Shown here in pieces: positions 20,655-31,099 of a stretch of 64,000 nt of DNA. This stretch comes from Aplectana chamaeleonis. Its lineage: Eukaryota > Nematoda > Chromadorea > Rhabditida > Cosmocercidae. The notes beneath the pieces are model-generated. The model worked only from the letters and a program-made list of their open reading frames with translations. It was not told the DNA's origin and made no database searches. The translations under genes and the position numbers were made by a program. The stretch lies in contig JAPDOI010000150.1 of the NCBI GenBank assembly GCA_029168955.1, positions 558,001-622,000 on the forward strand. The letters run 5' to 3'. The stretch's first letter is position 1, and each line of letters opens with the position of its first letter.

Positions 20655-21793
20655 GTTCCTTGATGTCCTGCACACCTCTAATGAGATCCAGCACACATTC
20701 CATGTCGTGCTGCTCATCCTTACAGGTGTCTTGCACATGTTCTATGCTGTCCTGCACACTTTTACTAAGGTCCTACACACATTCCATGACGTCCTGCTCA
20801 TCCCTACTGGGGTCTTGCACACGTTTTATGATGTCCTGCACACTCCTACTAAGGTCCTGCACACATTCCATGACGTCCTACATACCCCTACTAGGGTCCT
20901 GCACACGTTCCATGATGTCCTGCACACTCCTACTAAGGTCCTGCACACATTCCATGACGTCCTGCATACCCCTACTAGGGTCCTGCACACGTTCCATGAT
21001 GTCCTTCACACCCCTAGTGGGGTCCTGCACACATTCTATGATGTCCTGCACACTTTCACTAAGGTCCTACAAACATTCCATGACGTCCTGCTCATACCTG
21101 CAGGGGTCCTGCACACGTTCCATGATGTCCTGCACACTCCTACTAAGGTCCTGCACACATTCCATGACGTCCTGCATACCCCTACTAGGGTCCTGCACAC
21201 GTTCCATGATGTCCTTCACACCCCTAGTGGGGTCTTGCACACGTTTTATGATGGTCCTGCACACTCCTACTAAGGTCCTGCACACATTTCATGACGTCCT
21301 GCACACCCCTCCTAGGGTCCTGCACACTCCTTCTAAGGTCCTGCACACCCCTACTGGGGTTCTGCACACCTCTATTAGGATTCTACACACGTTTTATGAT
21401 GTCCTGCACACTTTTACTAAGGTCCTACAAACATTTCATGACGTCCTGCACACCCCTAGTGGGGTCCTGCACACGTTCTATGATGTCCTGCACACTTTTA
21501 CTATGGTCCTACAAACATTCCATGACGTCCTGCTCATACCTAAAGGGTCCTGCACACGCTTCATGATGTCCTGCACACTCCTACTGATGTCCAACACACA
21601 TTCCATGATGTCCTGCTCACCACTAGTGGGGTCCTGCACACGTTCTATGATGTCCTGCACTCTCCTACTGAGGTCCTGCACACATTACACGACGTCCTGC
21701 ACACCCCTACTGGGGTCCTGCACAGGTCCATAATGTCCTGCACACTCCTACTGAGGTCCTGCACACGTTCCATGATGTACTGCACACCCCTAC
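20655..21793. repeat. 21/42-bp satellite array (in X copy 5, left part)
   Basis: Tandem GTCCTGCACACTCCTACTAAG-type 21-mers alternating with ACATTCCATGACGTC-type 21-mers, giving a 42-bp higher-order unit. Plus strand carries the GTCCTGCACAC sense. Several frames on both strands are open because the period is a multiple of three. Confidence 0.9.
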
Positions 21794-22701
21794 TATACTT
21801 GGGCAAATTGGAAATTTTTTCGAATGATCGACTTTTCGAATAAGTCAAAAATTGGACTTTCTCGAAGGATCGACTTTCCGATTTAGCCGAAATTTCAACT
21901 TTTCGAATGATCGTGTTTTTCGAATAAGTCGGAAAACACCTTTCTTCGAATGATCGACCTTTCGATTTAGAAGGAATTTCCACTTTTAAAATGATCGATT
22001 TTCTCGGATAAGTCGAAAATCTCACTTTTTCGAATGATCAACTTTTCGAATGAAAAGTCGACTTTTTCAATCGACTTAAAAAATTGTCTACCCTTCCATT
22101 CAGCCATTCGGACGGTACATGAAGACGTGACAGCCTAATTGACTTTTTCGTTCCTGAAACAGCTCCATCACATATTTTTCCGCATATCTATGAAATCGGA
22201 ATGCAAAAAAAAGAATAGCTTAAGCACAAAAAGTTGATAGGATTCACTAGGAATTATTTGCGACTTAGGGAAGTCTTTAAATAAAAATGAAAGAACCGAT
22301 AATTTAGGAAGCTGGTTTCAGGGTTTAAGGGCTATTGTCCGGAGGAACAACGGCGGGGAAGTAACACTTGGGAACTAAAGCGAGTCTCCTAAATTTACCG
22401 AGGTATGGGGCAACGAGTGTAGTCTGCTCGGATCGTGCTAATACTTGGCGGTTCCTATCGACGGTTAGTGTAAACTAGGTGCCCCGTGTTGTAGCATGCG
22501 GGCACCGAGCTTGCGCTTCCGCACGACAGGGAACGCAAAGTATCAGTGCGATCTGCGCTGACTGTATGAAGAAAGCTTTGATAAGAATGGCCCCTTTCCT
22601 CGTGCGCGCGCAGATGCGTCGCGACATTCTCAATGTAGCGCACAAGCTGACACCCCATACCTAGCTCAGATATCAGCCGAGGCCTATTTCAGCTTCTAAA
22701 A

Positions 22702-23136
22702 GCAGTGTTCACGATGAATCTTAAGTTTTTAGTGTGAAATACTACGCTGACAGATGCTAGAGGGGATAGGGTCAAATAAAAAGCAGCGAAAACGGGCCAG
22801 AAATCGATAAAACGACGGCAAAAAGATTTCGTTAGCCAAGTGCGCCTGCTTTTGGCCGCCCGCCCCGTCCTGACGAGCTTGTGGCGCCGAGGACGTTTCC
22901 GATGGCAAATTGCCAAGGAACTCCGCCACGTTCAGTCCGATCGATTCGCGCACATTTCGCTTGTAGCGCGCACTTGCGGAAAGTAGCAGGGCCCGTAAGC
23001 TCGTCCACGCTCAGAACGTTACAAACAGCTATTTTAGCTTATTCTGAGCGCTGTTTATTCACTATTCGATAGCTCACGACCGAACGACCCTATTTTTAAG
23101 TCGAAGTCGAATACGAGATTTATCGTGAACTTTGCC
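22702..23136. mobile_element. Short element with GGCAGTGTTCACGAT ends, subfamily A (copy 1)
   Basis: GCAGTGTTCACGATGAATC to GATTTATCGTGAACTTTGCC. The interior is the reverse of 59455-59889 (shared GGGTCAAATAAAAAGCAGCG block). Confidence 0.65.
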
Positions 23137-23477
23137 TTCAAAAGCTTCAGCCAACTGAAAGTCGCTATGGGGTCGATCATCTAGCACTTCTGGTCCATCA
23201 TCTACAACTTTCTCATAGAATGTTGATGGGACTGTCAAACAACACTAAAACAACTATGACCCAAATTCCACTTGCAGGAAAACTTCAAAAACGATTTTGG
23301 CGCGAACTGCAAGTCATTTTTACAGTGTATTCAAACTGGTTTTTCTTAACAAATGAAGATTTTTTAGGGACTCGTCCGACATTTTCTTTCACTAAAGAGG
23401 CCAAGCTATACAGAATATGAAAAAAAACCTATGATTTTCTACGCGTAGGATCCCTCTAATATGACAATTTTCCTCCT

Positions 23478-26400
23478 CGATCTTCTTCTTCTTCTTTGCA
23501 GCCACTGAGAGGGGTTTCGTCACAAGTTGAGAAACTGGGCGACCAGCACTGGATTCGTCCACAAGTCTATTGTAGTGAGCGTTGTTGGCTTCTTCGGACA
23601 GTCGAATAGGTGTTTAGTGTCGTGGCCTTGGTTTCCACAGTCCGGGCACACGTCAGGCTGACTATTGTCGATCCTGTGCAGGTAAGACATAAGCAATGGA
23701 GAATGTCCGCAGCGCAACGAAGCGAGGATACACCTGGCGCGCCTACCGAGCTCGGACTCGGTATCACATACCCTGGGCGGCACATCACCGAGAATTGGGT
23801 TGACGGCCGCTTTGGCGAGATGATCCTTCACAAACCGGGTGTGCTCCGCGCGTAAGAGACGAAGCCGTTCTTGATTCGAGTCGGTCCATCTCTGTACATT
23901 CACTTTGTTCGGAGCATCGGCAAACGGCACTCTGATCGATCTCTCTCTCACGGGATTTAATAGTCTTCTCGACGGATGATTAGGTTGCTTAAGGACATTA
24001 ATAAACATCTGCTGAGCCTGGAGCTGACAATGCTCTTTCACTGGCAAGATACGGGCCTCGGCGTGAAGGTGCTCAATCGGCGAGCTTTTGCACATCCAGT
24101 GGCTATTCGTAGTGCAGCATTCTGAATTCGCTGCATCTTAGTCCAGGAACTGTCCGACACGATGTGCTGCCAGACAGGTGCAGCATACTCCAATGCAGGC
24201 TGCAGAATAGCTCGATATGTCGTCAAGATTGTCTCTCTGCTGCCACCCCAGGACGTTCCTCCTAGAGCTCTCAACACATTAAGCTTTGCCTTGATAATTG
24301 CCTGCTTCTGTTCAGCATTTTTGTGAAACTTCAGCGATGGGTCCAAAACGAGGCCCAGCAGTTTAGGAAATTGCGCTGTAGGCAAGAGGTCACCATCCCA
24401 CCTGACAACAGGTTGGGCGCTGTGTTCCTTTGGGTCAGATGTGAATACCGAGACAGAAGACTTCGCCGCGGAAACTGTGAGCATCATACTATCGAGAAAG
24501 TTTTTAAGCTCGACGAGATAGTCGCTGATCTTGTTTGCGGCTACCTGTATGTCACGATTACGGCACATGATGGTGATATCGTCGGCATACGCAACAATTT
24601 TTATGTCTTCAGGAGGCTCGGTAGGTCTTCAATATACAGGCTGAAGAGGGCAGGTGACAAAACTCCACCCTGCGGCACACCGGCTGCTACAGGTATACTA
24701 TCGGAGACGTGATTCTGGAATAGCACTTTGGCCCGACGACCTTTCGTAAACGCTGCTATCCAACGCTTCTGCCACGGTTGCAGCGAGGACTTCAATAGTT
24801 TCTCGGACAAAAGTCCTAGGTTAACAGAATCAAATGCTTTGGTTAGATCGAGGCAACGGCCACTGTTCTAAGAGGCTTTCTGAAATTGAACCCATCGACC
24901 GCATAGCTGACAATCTCCAGAAGGGCAGTGGTGGTGGAGTGAAGCTTTCTAAACCCATGTTGATGTTCCTGTGCCTCATTCTGCTCTGCCAGGTCCCTTA
25001 CGATTAGCTTTTCGGCTACTTTCGCGATCGGTGATAACAGGCTAATAGGGCGATAGCCCTTCACCGTGCTTTGCGATTTGCCTGGCTTAGGCAGGGGTAT
25101 CACATTGGCGGTCTTCCATGCTTGTGGTAGAGTGCAGGTTCGGAAAGAAGTGTTTATGATATCTGCGATCATCGGTAGAAGTTCCGTGGGAAGCTTCTTC
25201 AAGATGGCTGCTGAGATACCATCAGGTCCGAGAGCCTTCGAGTTCCGCATTTCCTTGATAGCCTTCTCCACCTGAGCAGGAGTAAAGGCCTCAGTGGCGT
25301 TCATCAGCGGCAGACGGCTTAGTTCTCTTACCGTGACTCTGTTTTGTAAGCCACGCTTGGTACGTGTGATGAAGAAATTTTGCCAAGAGCATATGCGGCA
25401 GCCTTTCCTGATTTGAAGACGCTGTTATCGAACTCTATGGTAGAGTTCGAGGAGGGGCGCACTTGCCAGATATCTTCCTCAATACTTTCCACGCAGTTGT
25501 TCCGTCGGTTTTAAAGTTCAAACTTTCAGTGAACTTCTCCCAACTGTCTTTCTTGTGCTTGTCCAGATCCTTTCTTATCTCTTCATCCAGCTTGGCCACC
25601 TCAGGGTCCAAATGATTCTCAGCTCTCTTTTCATCTCTTGTCCTGATCTTCTGTAGAATCTCCTGGTGACATTAGGGTAGAAACTTTTCACACGTCCTTC
25701 AGGTATGGCCGCTTTTGTAGCCTTCCGGAGGGCGACAGATATGTGATGCTCTTTCTGGTGCACATCGCCATTCCATGGATACTCAGCTGCCTGGCGGAGC
25801 GCAACCTCTCTGAACAGGACCCAGTCAGCAAGGCCTAAATTGAGATAAGAACGTTGACGAATACCAGTATAAGGGGCAAGAGAGTTTGAGAGATCAATAT
25901 GGAGAAAGACGGGAATGTGGTCGCTGGGAAGAGTTGTGGAAGGGGACCATGTGCAAGAATTAGAAAGATTGGATGAAACGAGGGGGGTGGCCGGGCTAGG
26001 AGGTCGGCCGTAGGAAGGAGACGAGTAGGCTGATCATCGTTGAGGATAACCAGATCACACTCCTCAGCCCATTCCTCGACGTCTTCCTCTGGCGTCGGAC
26101 TCAAGCGTAGAACAGAACGTTTGAGCATTGAAGTCACCTGCAAAGTCAGCTGATGGGGAGAGAGAGCAGTCATGCAACTGCTTAAGAAGAGGTATGGGGT
26201 TGTAGGTTGGGGGACAAGAAGTGGTAGGAGGGATGTAAATATTAAATAGAGATAGTGGAGTTTTAAGAGGGAGGTGAACGGGAACGCACTCGAGAGTACC
26301 GTCCTTAGGAACATTTGGAATTAGATGAGAAGGTAAGTTAGAAAGCACAAACGTAGAAACTCCGCCTCCAAGAGCTGTCCTTGGGATGTGATAGGCAGTG

Positions 26401-26985
26401 TAGCCTGGAATGTTTGGTTGGGGATAAGTGGTAGAGAGAGAGAGTTTGGTTTCTTGAACCATAATAACATCCGGATGATGAGTACGTGCGAAGAGTGAGA
26501 GTTCAGACAATTTGGTGCGAAGGCCGTTAAGATTTATATGTACAATAGAGAGGGCGGTTGGTGAATGAGAAATCAGAGTTGCTGGGGGCGGAGCACAGAA
26601 CACAACGGAAGGATGAGTTGTGATGCCTCACAGAACTAAGACCTGAACAGGAGAAGTGCACCCACCTTTGGCATCCAAAGCATTGGACGCTTGTTCCATT
26701 CCAGTTGACTTTCTTGCTGCAGGTGGCACATTGATACTTCTGCACAGGTCCAGGATTCCTCTCGACGCCAGCCCTTTGTAGTAGAATCTTCAGGAGAGCT
26801 GGGGCCAGCCAGCGACTCTCCCATGACGAAAACCCTCTCGGTGGAGGGAGTGATGTCGGTTTGCACGAAGGTGATGTTGTTTCCTCCACACTGCCACGGC
26901 ACGAACGTACGACATCTCGGCAGCTCCTCCTCGATGATCAGCATAATTCGCCCGCAGTTTCCCCATTTTCATTTCCATTCAGACA
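23478..26985 (-). pseudogene. Non-LTR retrotransposon (Jockey/CR1-like), frameshifted
   Basis: Order on the minus strand: a 2A-like NPGP motif and PHD-type zinc finger (26889-26600), an APE-type endonuclease (VQETKL, GDFNA; 26603-26064), reverse transcriptase (KALGPDGISAAILKK, GYRPISLLS, QHGFRKLHST, AFDSVNLGLL, VPQGGVLSPALFSLYI and YADD at 24578-24589), and a C-terminal CPDCGNQ..H..C knuckle (23520-24095). Breaks lie near 26100-26300, 24855 and 24630, so no intact polyprotein is made. The 3' end is a GAAGAAGAAG repeat at about 23480-23500, typical of CR1/Jockey-like tails. The element lies inside T2. Coding strand and domain order are certain; clade is tentative. Confidence 0.85.
26600..26889 (-). 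other. 2A-like peptide motif and PHD-type finger of the LINE
   Basis: RAGVERNPGP is encoded at 26746-26775, followed within 10 residues by C-x2-C...C-x2-C..WVH..C...C-x2-C (CATCSKK ... QCFGCQRWVHFSC ... RCVLC). The core ExNPGP of ribosome-skipping 2A peptides is intact, but the usual D before V is G. Many CR1/L1-type elements of invertebrates carry such motifs (known); activity here is untested. Confidence 0.75.
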
Positions 26986-27198
26986 CCTTCATTTAAAATC
27001 TTATGAGCTCTTAATTCAGTATAAAACTCATTGAACATGTAGAAACAAGGAAAAAAAACTAATTAGATAGTAGAAAGAAGGCATCAATTATGTTTGTCTG
27101 CGGCTACAAAAATTCGGCATTGATTACGCGCAAATTAGAAAAATGTGTCCAGATGGAGTAGCAAGCATTTCCAACATCTTTCTCAGTAACCAGGTACT

Positions 27199-28029
27199 AT
27201 ACTTAGTATCCGAATCACTCCTTTTCGAATATCCTACCGGATACCCGAATCGAACCAATATCCGGAAATTTTAAAATCGGCATTATCTGAATCAAACATT
27301 ATTCGAAGGGTAAAAAATTCGGATAAAATTCGGGTAAAATTTCGGATAAAATCGGATAATCTAGGGGATAAAATCGGATAAATTGGGATAAAAGTGCACT
27401 CGGACACGCCCATTTTTCAGTACCGCCTACTGTTTAGTACATCAACCCAGGGTTTTCCTCCTCCTTCCGAAATCGGAAGGGTCGTTGCGGTGCGAAAAAA
27501 TGGGCGTAGTCAAGTGAAATGACCATGTGGCTAGTCATTCAGTGTAGAAGTTTTTCCCATAGTAGCTTTGCATACTTTTTACTTCCTAGTTATTCTGAAA
27601 AACCTGCGTATGAATGATACTGTGCCTCCAAAAGACGATAGATTAATTCAAGATTTGTTTTCATATTTTTATTAATATGCGTTTCTGAAGATTGATGTTC
27701 GTAGGTGAACGTGCTGCAAATGCAATGAAGTACTTCTGTTTCTTCGATTATGGATGTTTTCAGAGGCTTGCCTTGATTACCTGATATATTTTTTACCGTT
27801 TTGCATCAATTGAACTTTGTTCCGAAAATATCCGAAGTTATCCGAAATTATCCGACCGGATATCTGTATCCGAGTCATTGGAAAAATGACGTTATCTGAA
27901 TCGATCCATTATCCGAAAATTTGAAAAAACGCAATATCTGAATTCAGCCAATCAATATCCGGAAAATTTAAAATCGGCAATATCTGAATCGATCCATTAT
28001 CCGAAGAATTACCTTTGGATAACAAGTAT
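27199..28029. mobile_element. Element T3: TATAC-ended family, 831 bp
   Basis: Ends ATACTTAGTATCC / GGATAACAAGTAT, flanked by identical CAGGTACT (27191-27198, 28030-28037). Subterminal ATCCGAA/TCGGATA words resemble T1, and an internal segment (CACGCCCATTTTT, near 27405) resembles T1 near 6880. Nested in T2. Confidence 0.8.
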
Positions 28030-28292
28030 CAGGTACTCTTGAAAGCGGCAAAAATTTCAAATAAGTCGGATATTAGTCTTTTCGAATGATCGACTTCTCG
28101 ACTTATCCGAAAATCGCCCTTTTTCGAATGATCGACTTCTCGACTTATCCGAAAATCGCCCTTTTTCGAATGATCGACTTTTCGATTGAGCCGAATTTTC
28201 CACTTTTCGAATAGTCGACTTAGTCGATTTAATCGAAGTCGACTTTTTTTCAATCGGATGATGATTCGATCATTCGATTCGGCCCAAGTATA

Positions 28293-28435
28293 ACCCCTAA
28301 TGAGGCCCTGCACACATTCACCGACGTCCTTCACACCCCTACTGGGGTCCTGCACAGGTCCCATAATGTCCTGCACACTCCTCCTAAGGTCCTGCCCACG
28401 TTACATGATGTCCTGCACACTCCTATTGCGGTCTC
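28293..28435. repeat. 21/42-bp satellite array (X copy 5, right part)
   Basis: Continuation of the array at 20655-21793 on the other side of T2. Confidence 0.8.
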
Positions 28436-28605
28436 GCATAGTCAACCGACACTTCAGCACACCCTGCGACGCCTTCTTATCGATGGTGCGCTTGGAACGA
28501 ATACGCGCCGCGCTCAAGAAAATCCCTCCCGCACAGCGTCGTCTTCCGAGCTGGACATTTGAAGTATACCACCCTAGAGAGCAAAGTGTTTATATGGACT
28601 CTTAA

Positions 28606-28754
28606 GGCCTTTTCATAGTATGATGACCGACGTCGGACGACTCGGTATCAAATATGATGAGCTAAGATAGATAAAGTGGGTAGGATAGGGTAGACAGATA
28701 TTTCACATTCGATAATGAATCGTCCGACGTCGGTCGGCCAACTATGAAAGGGGC
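28606..28754. mobile_element. Small GGCC-ended element P4
   Basis: GGCCTTTTCATAGT / ACTATGAAAGGGGC ends and inverted GACCGACGTCGGACGA inside; 149 bp. Flanks TAA and TTG could be an eroded 3-bp duplication as in PIF-like P1-P3. Absent from the other X copies at this position, which proves an insertion. Confidence 0.65.
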
Positions 28755-29199
28755 TTGAGAAAACAATGGCTGATAACGAAAGAATCCATCATTTTCATAA
28801 ACTAATCTTGAGAGGCCGGTTTCCGAGTTTGAAAAGCCCGTTAGGGGCCCAGAAGTCATTATGGTGAATTCTGACAGATATTTTCGTCATTCCCGTGGCC
28901 GATTACCTCTAGACACAAATTTTCAAGCGATTTGGTGCACGCCTTCCAAAAAAATGGAATTCGACGGACGGAGGTGACGGCGGAGGTGGAGGCGGTGGTG
29001 GAGAACGTTTTTGCGTACTTTGAGAGGTTTTAACTTTATAAAGAGGGGACCAGTTAGGGTGAAAAGTTGCACACTTATGTAATTCCTTGCAGCGCATCGA
29101 ATGGTGTACAGCTCATACCTCTGGTGACGGTATGCATAGGTGATCTCAGTGTAGGGTATTCGGGCGGGAAGAGATCAAAGCCAAATCCTGGCACCACAA

Positions 29200-29853
29200 T
29201 TATAGGGAGTCCTGCATTCCAAATCTTACCACTGGTCAGTTTCCATTCTGCCTACTTCCACCAGAACCCTGAGAGCCCCATAGCCTCTGCCTATTGAATC
29301 TACACGTGTTTTATGCGCAACATTTGGAAAACAGCATGAAACGCTGTTCAAGCAGTGGTTTTCGTTTTTCGTTGTTATTTGAAGACTGTGTTTTCCAGAA
29401 GTTCGCCTTCGAGTTTTTTCTCATAGTATGAAATTTCTGGCAGTTTTGCACAGCGCGCTCTAGTGACGGCATCTACGCGGTGGTTTTCCACCACGCCAAT
29501 CTCGCCTACGCATTGCCCCGTCTCCTAACAACACACGAGTTTATAATTTGGCAATGGCTCAAAATCCTCATGGAAGTACAGAAGTTTTTCTTTCCAGAGT
29601 TTTCCATGTTTAGGGCCCCATATCGTGATATCTTCATCACCGGTGAGACTGCTTCCCTACTCCTTAGTCTGTTTAAAGCTTCGGGCAATCACCTCTGGAG
29701 AAATGCGGTGTGTGAATGTAACACACCGCTTTTCGCTCTTCGTTCCCTTGTACCCTACCCTTTATCAATTATGTATCATCAATTTTGTTTACCGTGAACA
29801 TTTTGTGCCTTTGGCAATTTAAAATCGTCTTGACAACACCGTCTATGGGAGGC
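29200..29853. other. Unassigned sequence with X-like remnants
   Basis: No gene supported. Around 29700-29800 a GGTGTGTGAATGTAACACACC hairpin and a TTTATCAATTATGTATCATC stretch are diverged from the corresponding part of repeat X (33640-33720). Confidence 0.45.
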
Positions 29854-29996
29854 CGTCTTGTCGTGCCAAACAATGAGTGTTTGCGCAGGGAAAGCTAGGC
29901 GCTGCTATTGGTCGACGCCACATCGGTAACCAATAGCGCTGCTTAGTCCTTCCCTCTGATCCGCCCAGTCTTCTAACTGTTTGGCGCCACAAGACG
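29854..29996. repeat. 143-bp imperfect palindrome
   Basis: CGTCTTGTCGTGCCAAAC ... GTTTGGCGCCACAAGACG, with CGCTGCTATTGGT / ACCAATAGCGCTG next to a short centre. Arms of about 60-70 bp; a hairpin-forming MITE is likely. Confidence 0.7.
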
Positions 29997-30377
29997 TCCA
30001 CCCCACCCCCATCATTTTTCGATAAACACGTACAATGTTGAAGTCGAGTCATGGCGCTAACCCTGTGTTTTTCGATTCCGATTGGTTCTAATGGGAGGGT
30101 ATTCGCGGTTATTTTCCCGCTAAACTCAACTCAGGTCGACAAACTCAAGGCTAGCGCAATGATCATGCTGGGGCGGCATGCACGTACGAGGCGGGTTAGG
30201 TTGGGGTTAGGCAGGGTTTGGGGCGTCGGCGCGTTTCATGATTGCTGTGCGAGTGCCGGAGATAGTCAATAGTTGGAGTCTCAACAGGGTTTCGGCTGCC
30301 CCACCCTCCTAGGTAGGGTTTGCGAGGGGACGATTTTTCAGTGCTAACTTAAAGGCAGTGCTCACGATGAAAATTGT

Positions 30378-30398
30378 GGTGAGCGCGAAGCGCTCACC
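30378..30398. repeat. Terminal hairpin of repeat X (GCGC-GAA-GCGC)
   Basis: A 9-bp perfect stem with a GAA triloop; the core GCGAAGC is a well-known exceptionally stable DNA mini-hairpin. Other copies: 34618-34638 (one mismatch) and 50419-50439. Confidence 0.85.
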
Positions 30399-30591
30399 AG
30401 GATTTGGCTTTGATCTCTTCCCGCGCGGATGCCCTACAATGAGATCACCTATTCATACCGTCAACAGAGGTATGAGCTGTACACTATTCGACGCGCTGCA
30501 AGAAATTACATATGTGTGCAACTTTTCATCCCAACTGGTCCCCGCTTTCTGAAGTTATGACCTCTCAAAGTACGCAAAAACGTTCTCCACC

Positions 30592-30705
30592 ACCGCCTCC
30601 GCCTCCGCCTCCGCCTCCGCCACCGCCTCCGCCTCCGCCTCCGCCTCCGCCTCCGCCTCCGCCTCCGCCTCCGCCTCCGCCTCCGCCTCCGCCTCCACCT
30701 CCGTC
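30592..30705. repeat. (CCTCCG)n hexanucleotide tract
   Basis: About 110 bp of CCGCCT repeats, with shorter copies at 38001-38065 and 50150-50225 in the other X copies. The poly-proline and Ala-Glu/Arg frames are artefacts. Confidence 0.95.
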
Positions 30706-31099
30706 CGTCGAAAACCATTTTTTTTGGAAGGCGTGGACCAAATCGCTCGAAAATTTGTGACTAGATGTAATAGACCACGGGAATGACGAAAATAATTGTC
30801 AGAACTCACCATAATGACTTCTGGGCCCCTAACGGGCGTTTGAAACTCGGAAACCGGCCTCTCAAGATTAGTTTATAAAAATGACGGGTTTTTCGTTATC
30901 AGTCATTGTTTTCTTAGAGACTCCATATAAATACCTTGCTCTCTAGGGTGGTGTACTCTAAACGTCCGGCTTGGAACAGGACGCTATGCGGAAGGGTTGT
31001 TTTTGAGCGTGGCGCGTGTTTGTACCATGCGCACCAAAGATAAGAAGTCGTCGCAGGGTGTGCTGGAAGTGTCGGTTGACTATGCGAGACCGCAGTAGG

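Larger units (their letters stand above)
21794..28292. mobile_element. Element T2: TATAC-ended family, 6.5 kb
   Basis: Ends TATACTTGGGC / GCCCAAGTATA, flanked by ACCCCTAC (21786-21793) and ACCCCTAA (28293-28300), an 8-bp duplication with one mismatch. Subterminal zones (21800-22080 and 28030-28290) are built from CGAATGATCGAC-type words. It contains a GGCAGTG element, an X-like fragment (about 23150-23420), a dead LINE and element T3. No own transposase seen. It splits a satellite array of X copy 5. Confidence 0.75.
18470..29196 (-). mobile_element. Composite repeat X, copy 5 (split by later insertions)
   Basis: Segments 19240-19720, 20304-21793 and 28293-29196 match, in order and in the X3 orientation, parts of the X copy at 46986-50444 (GATGCAAGGCATATACTTTT, then the CGCCAGAA element, 21-bp array, CACCCTAGAGAGCAA block, GGCGGA tract, CCAAATCCTGG end). 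It is interrupted by a subfamily B element (19819-20303), element T2 (21794-28292) and a small GGCC element (28606-28754). The terminal hairpin is deleted at 29180-29195. Confidence 0.7.

Noticed and set aside
30512..30760. Poly-proline and poly-Arg/Ala-Glu frames
   Set aside because: Artefacts of the CCTCCG hexanucleotide tract.
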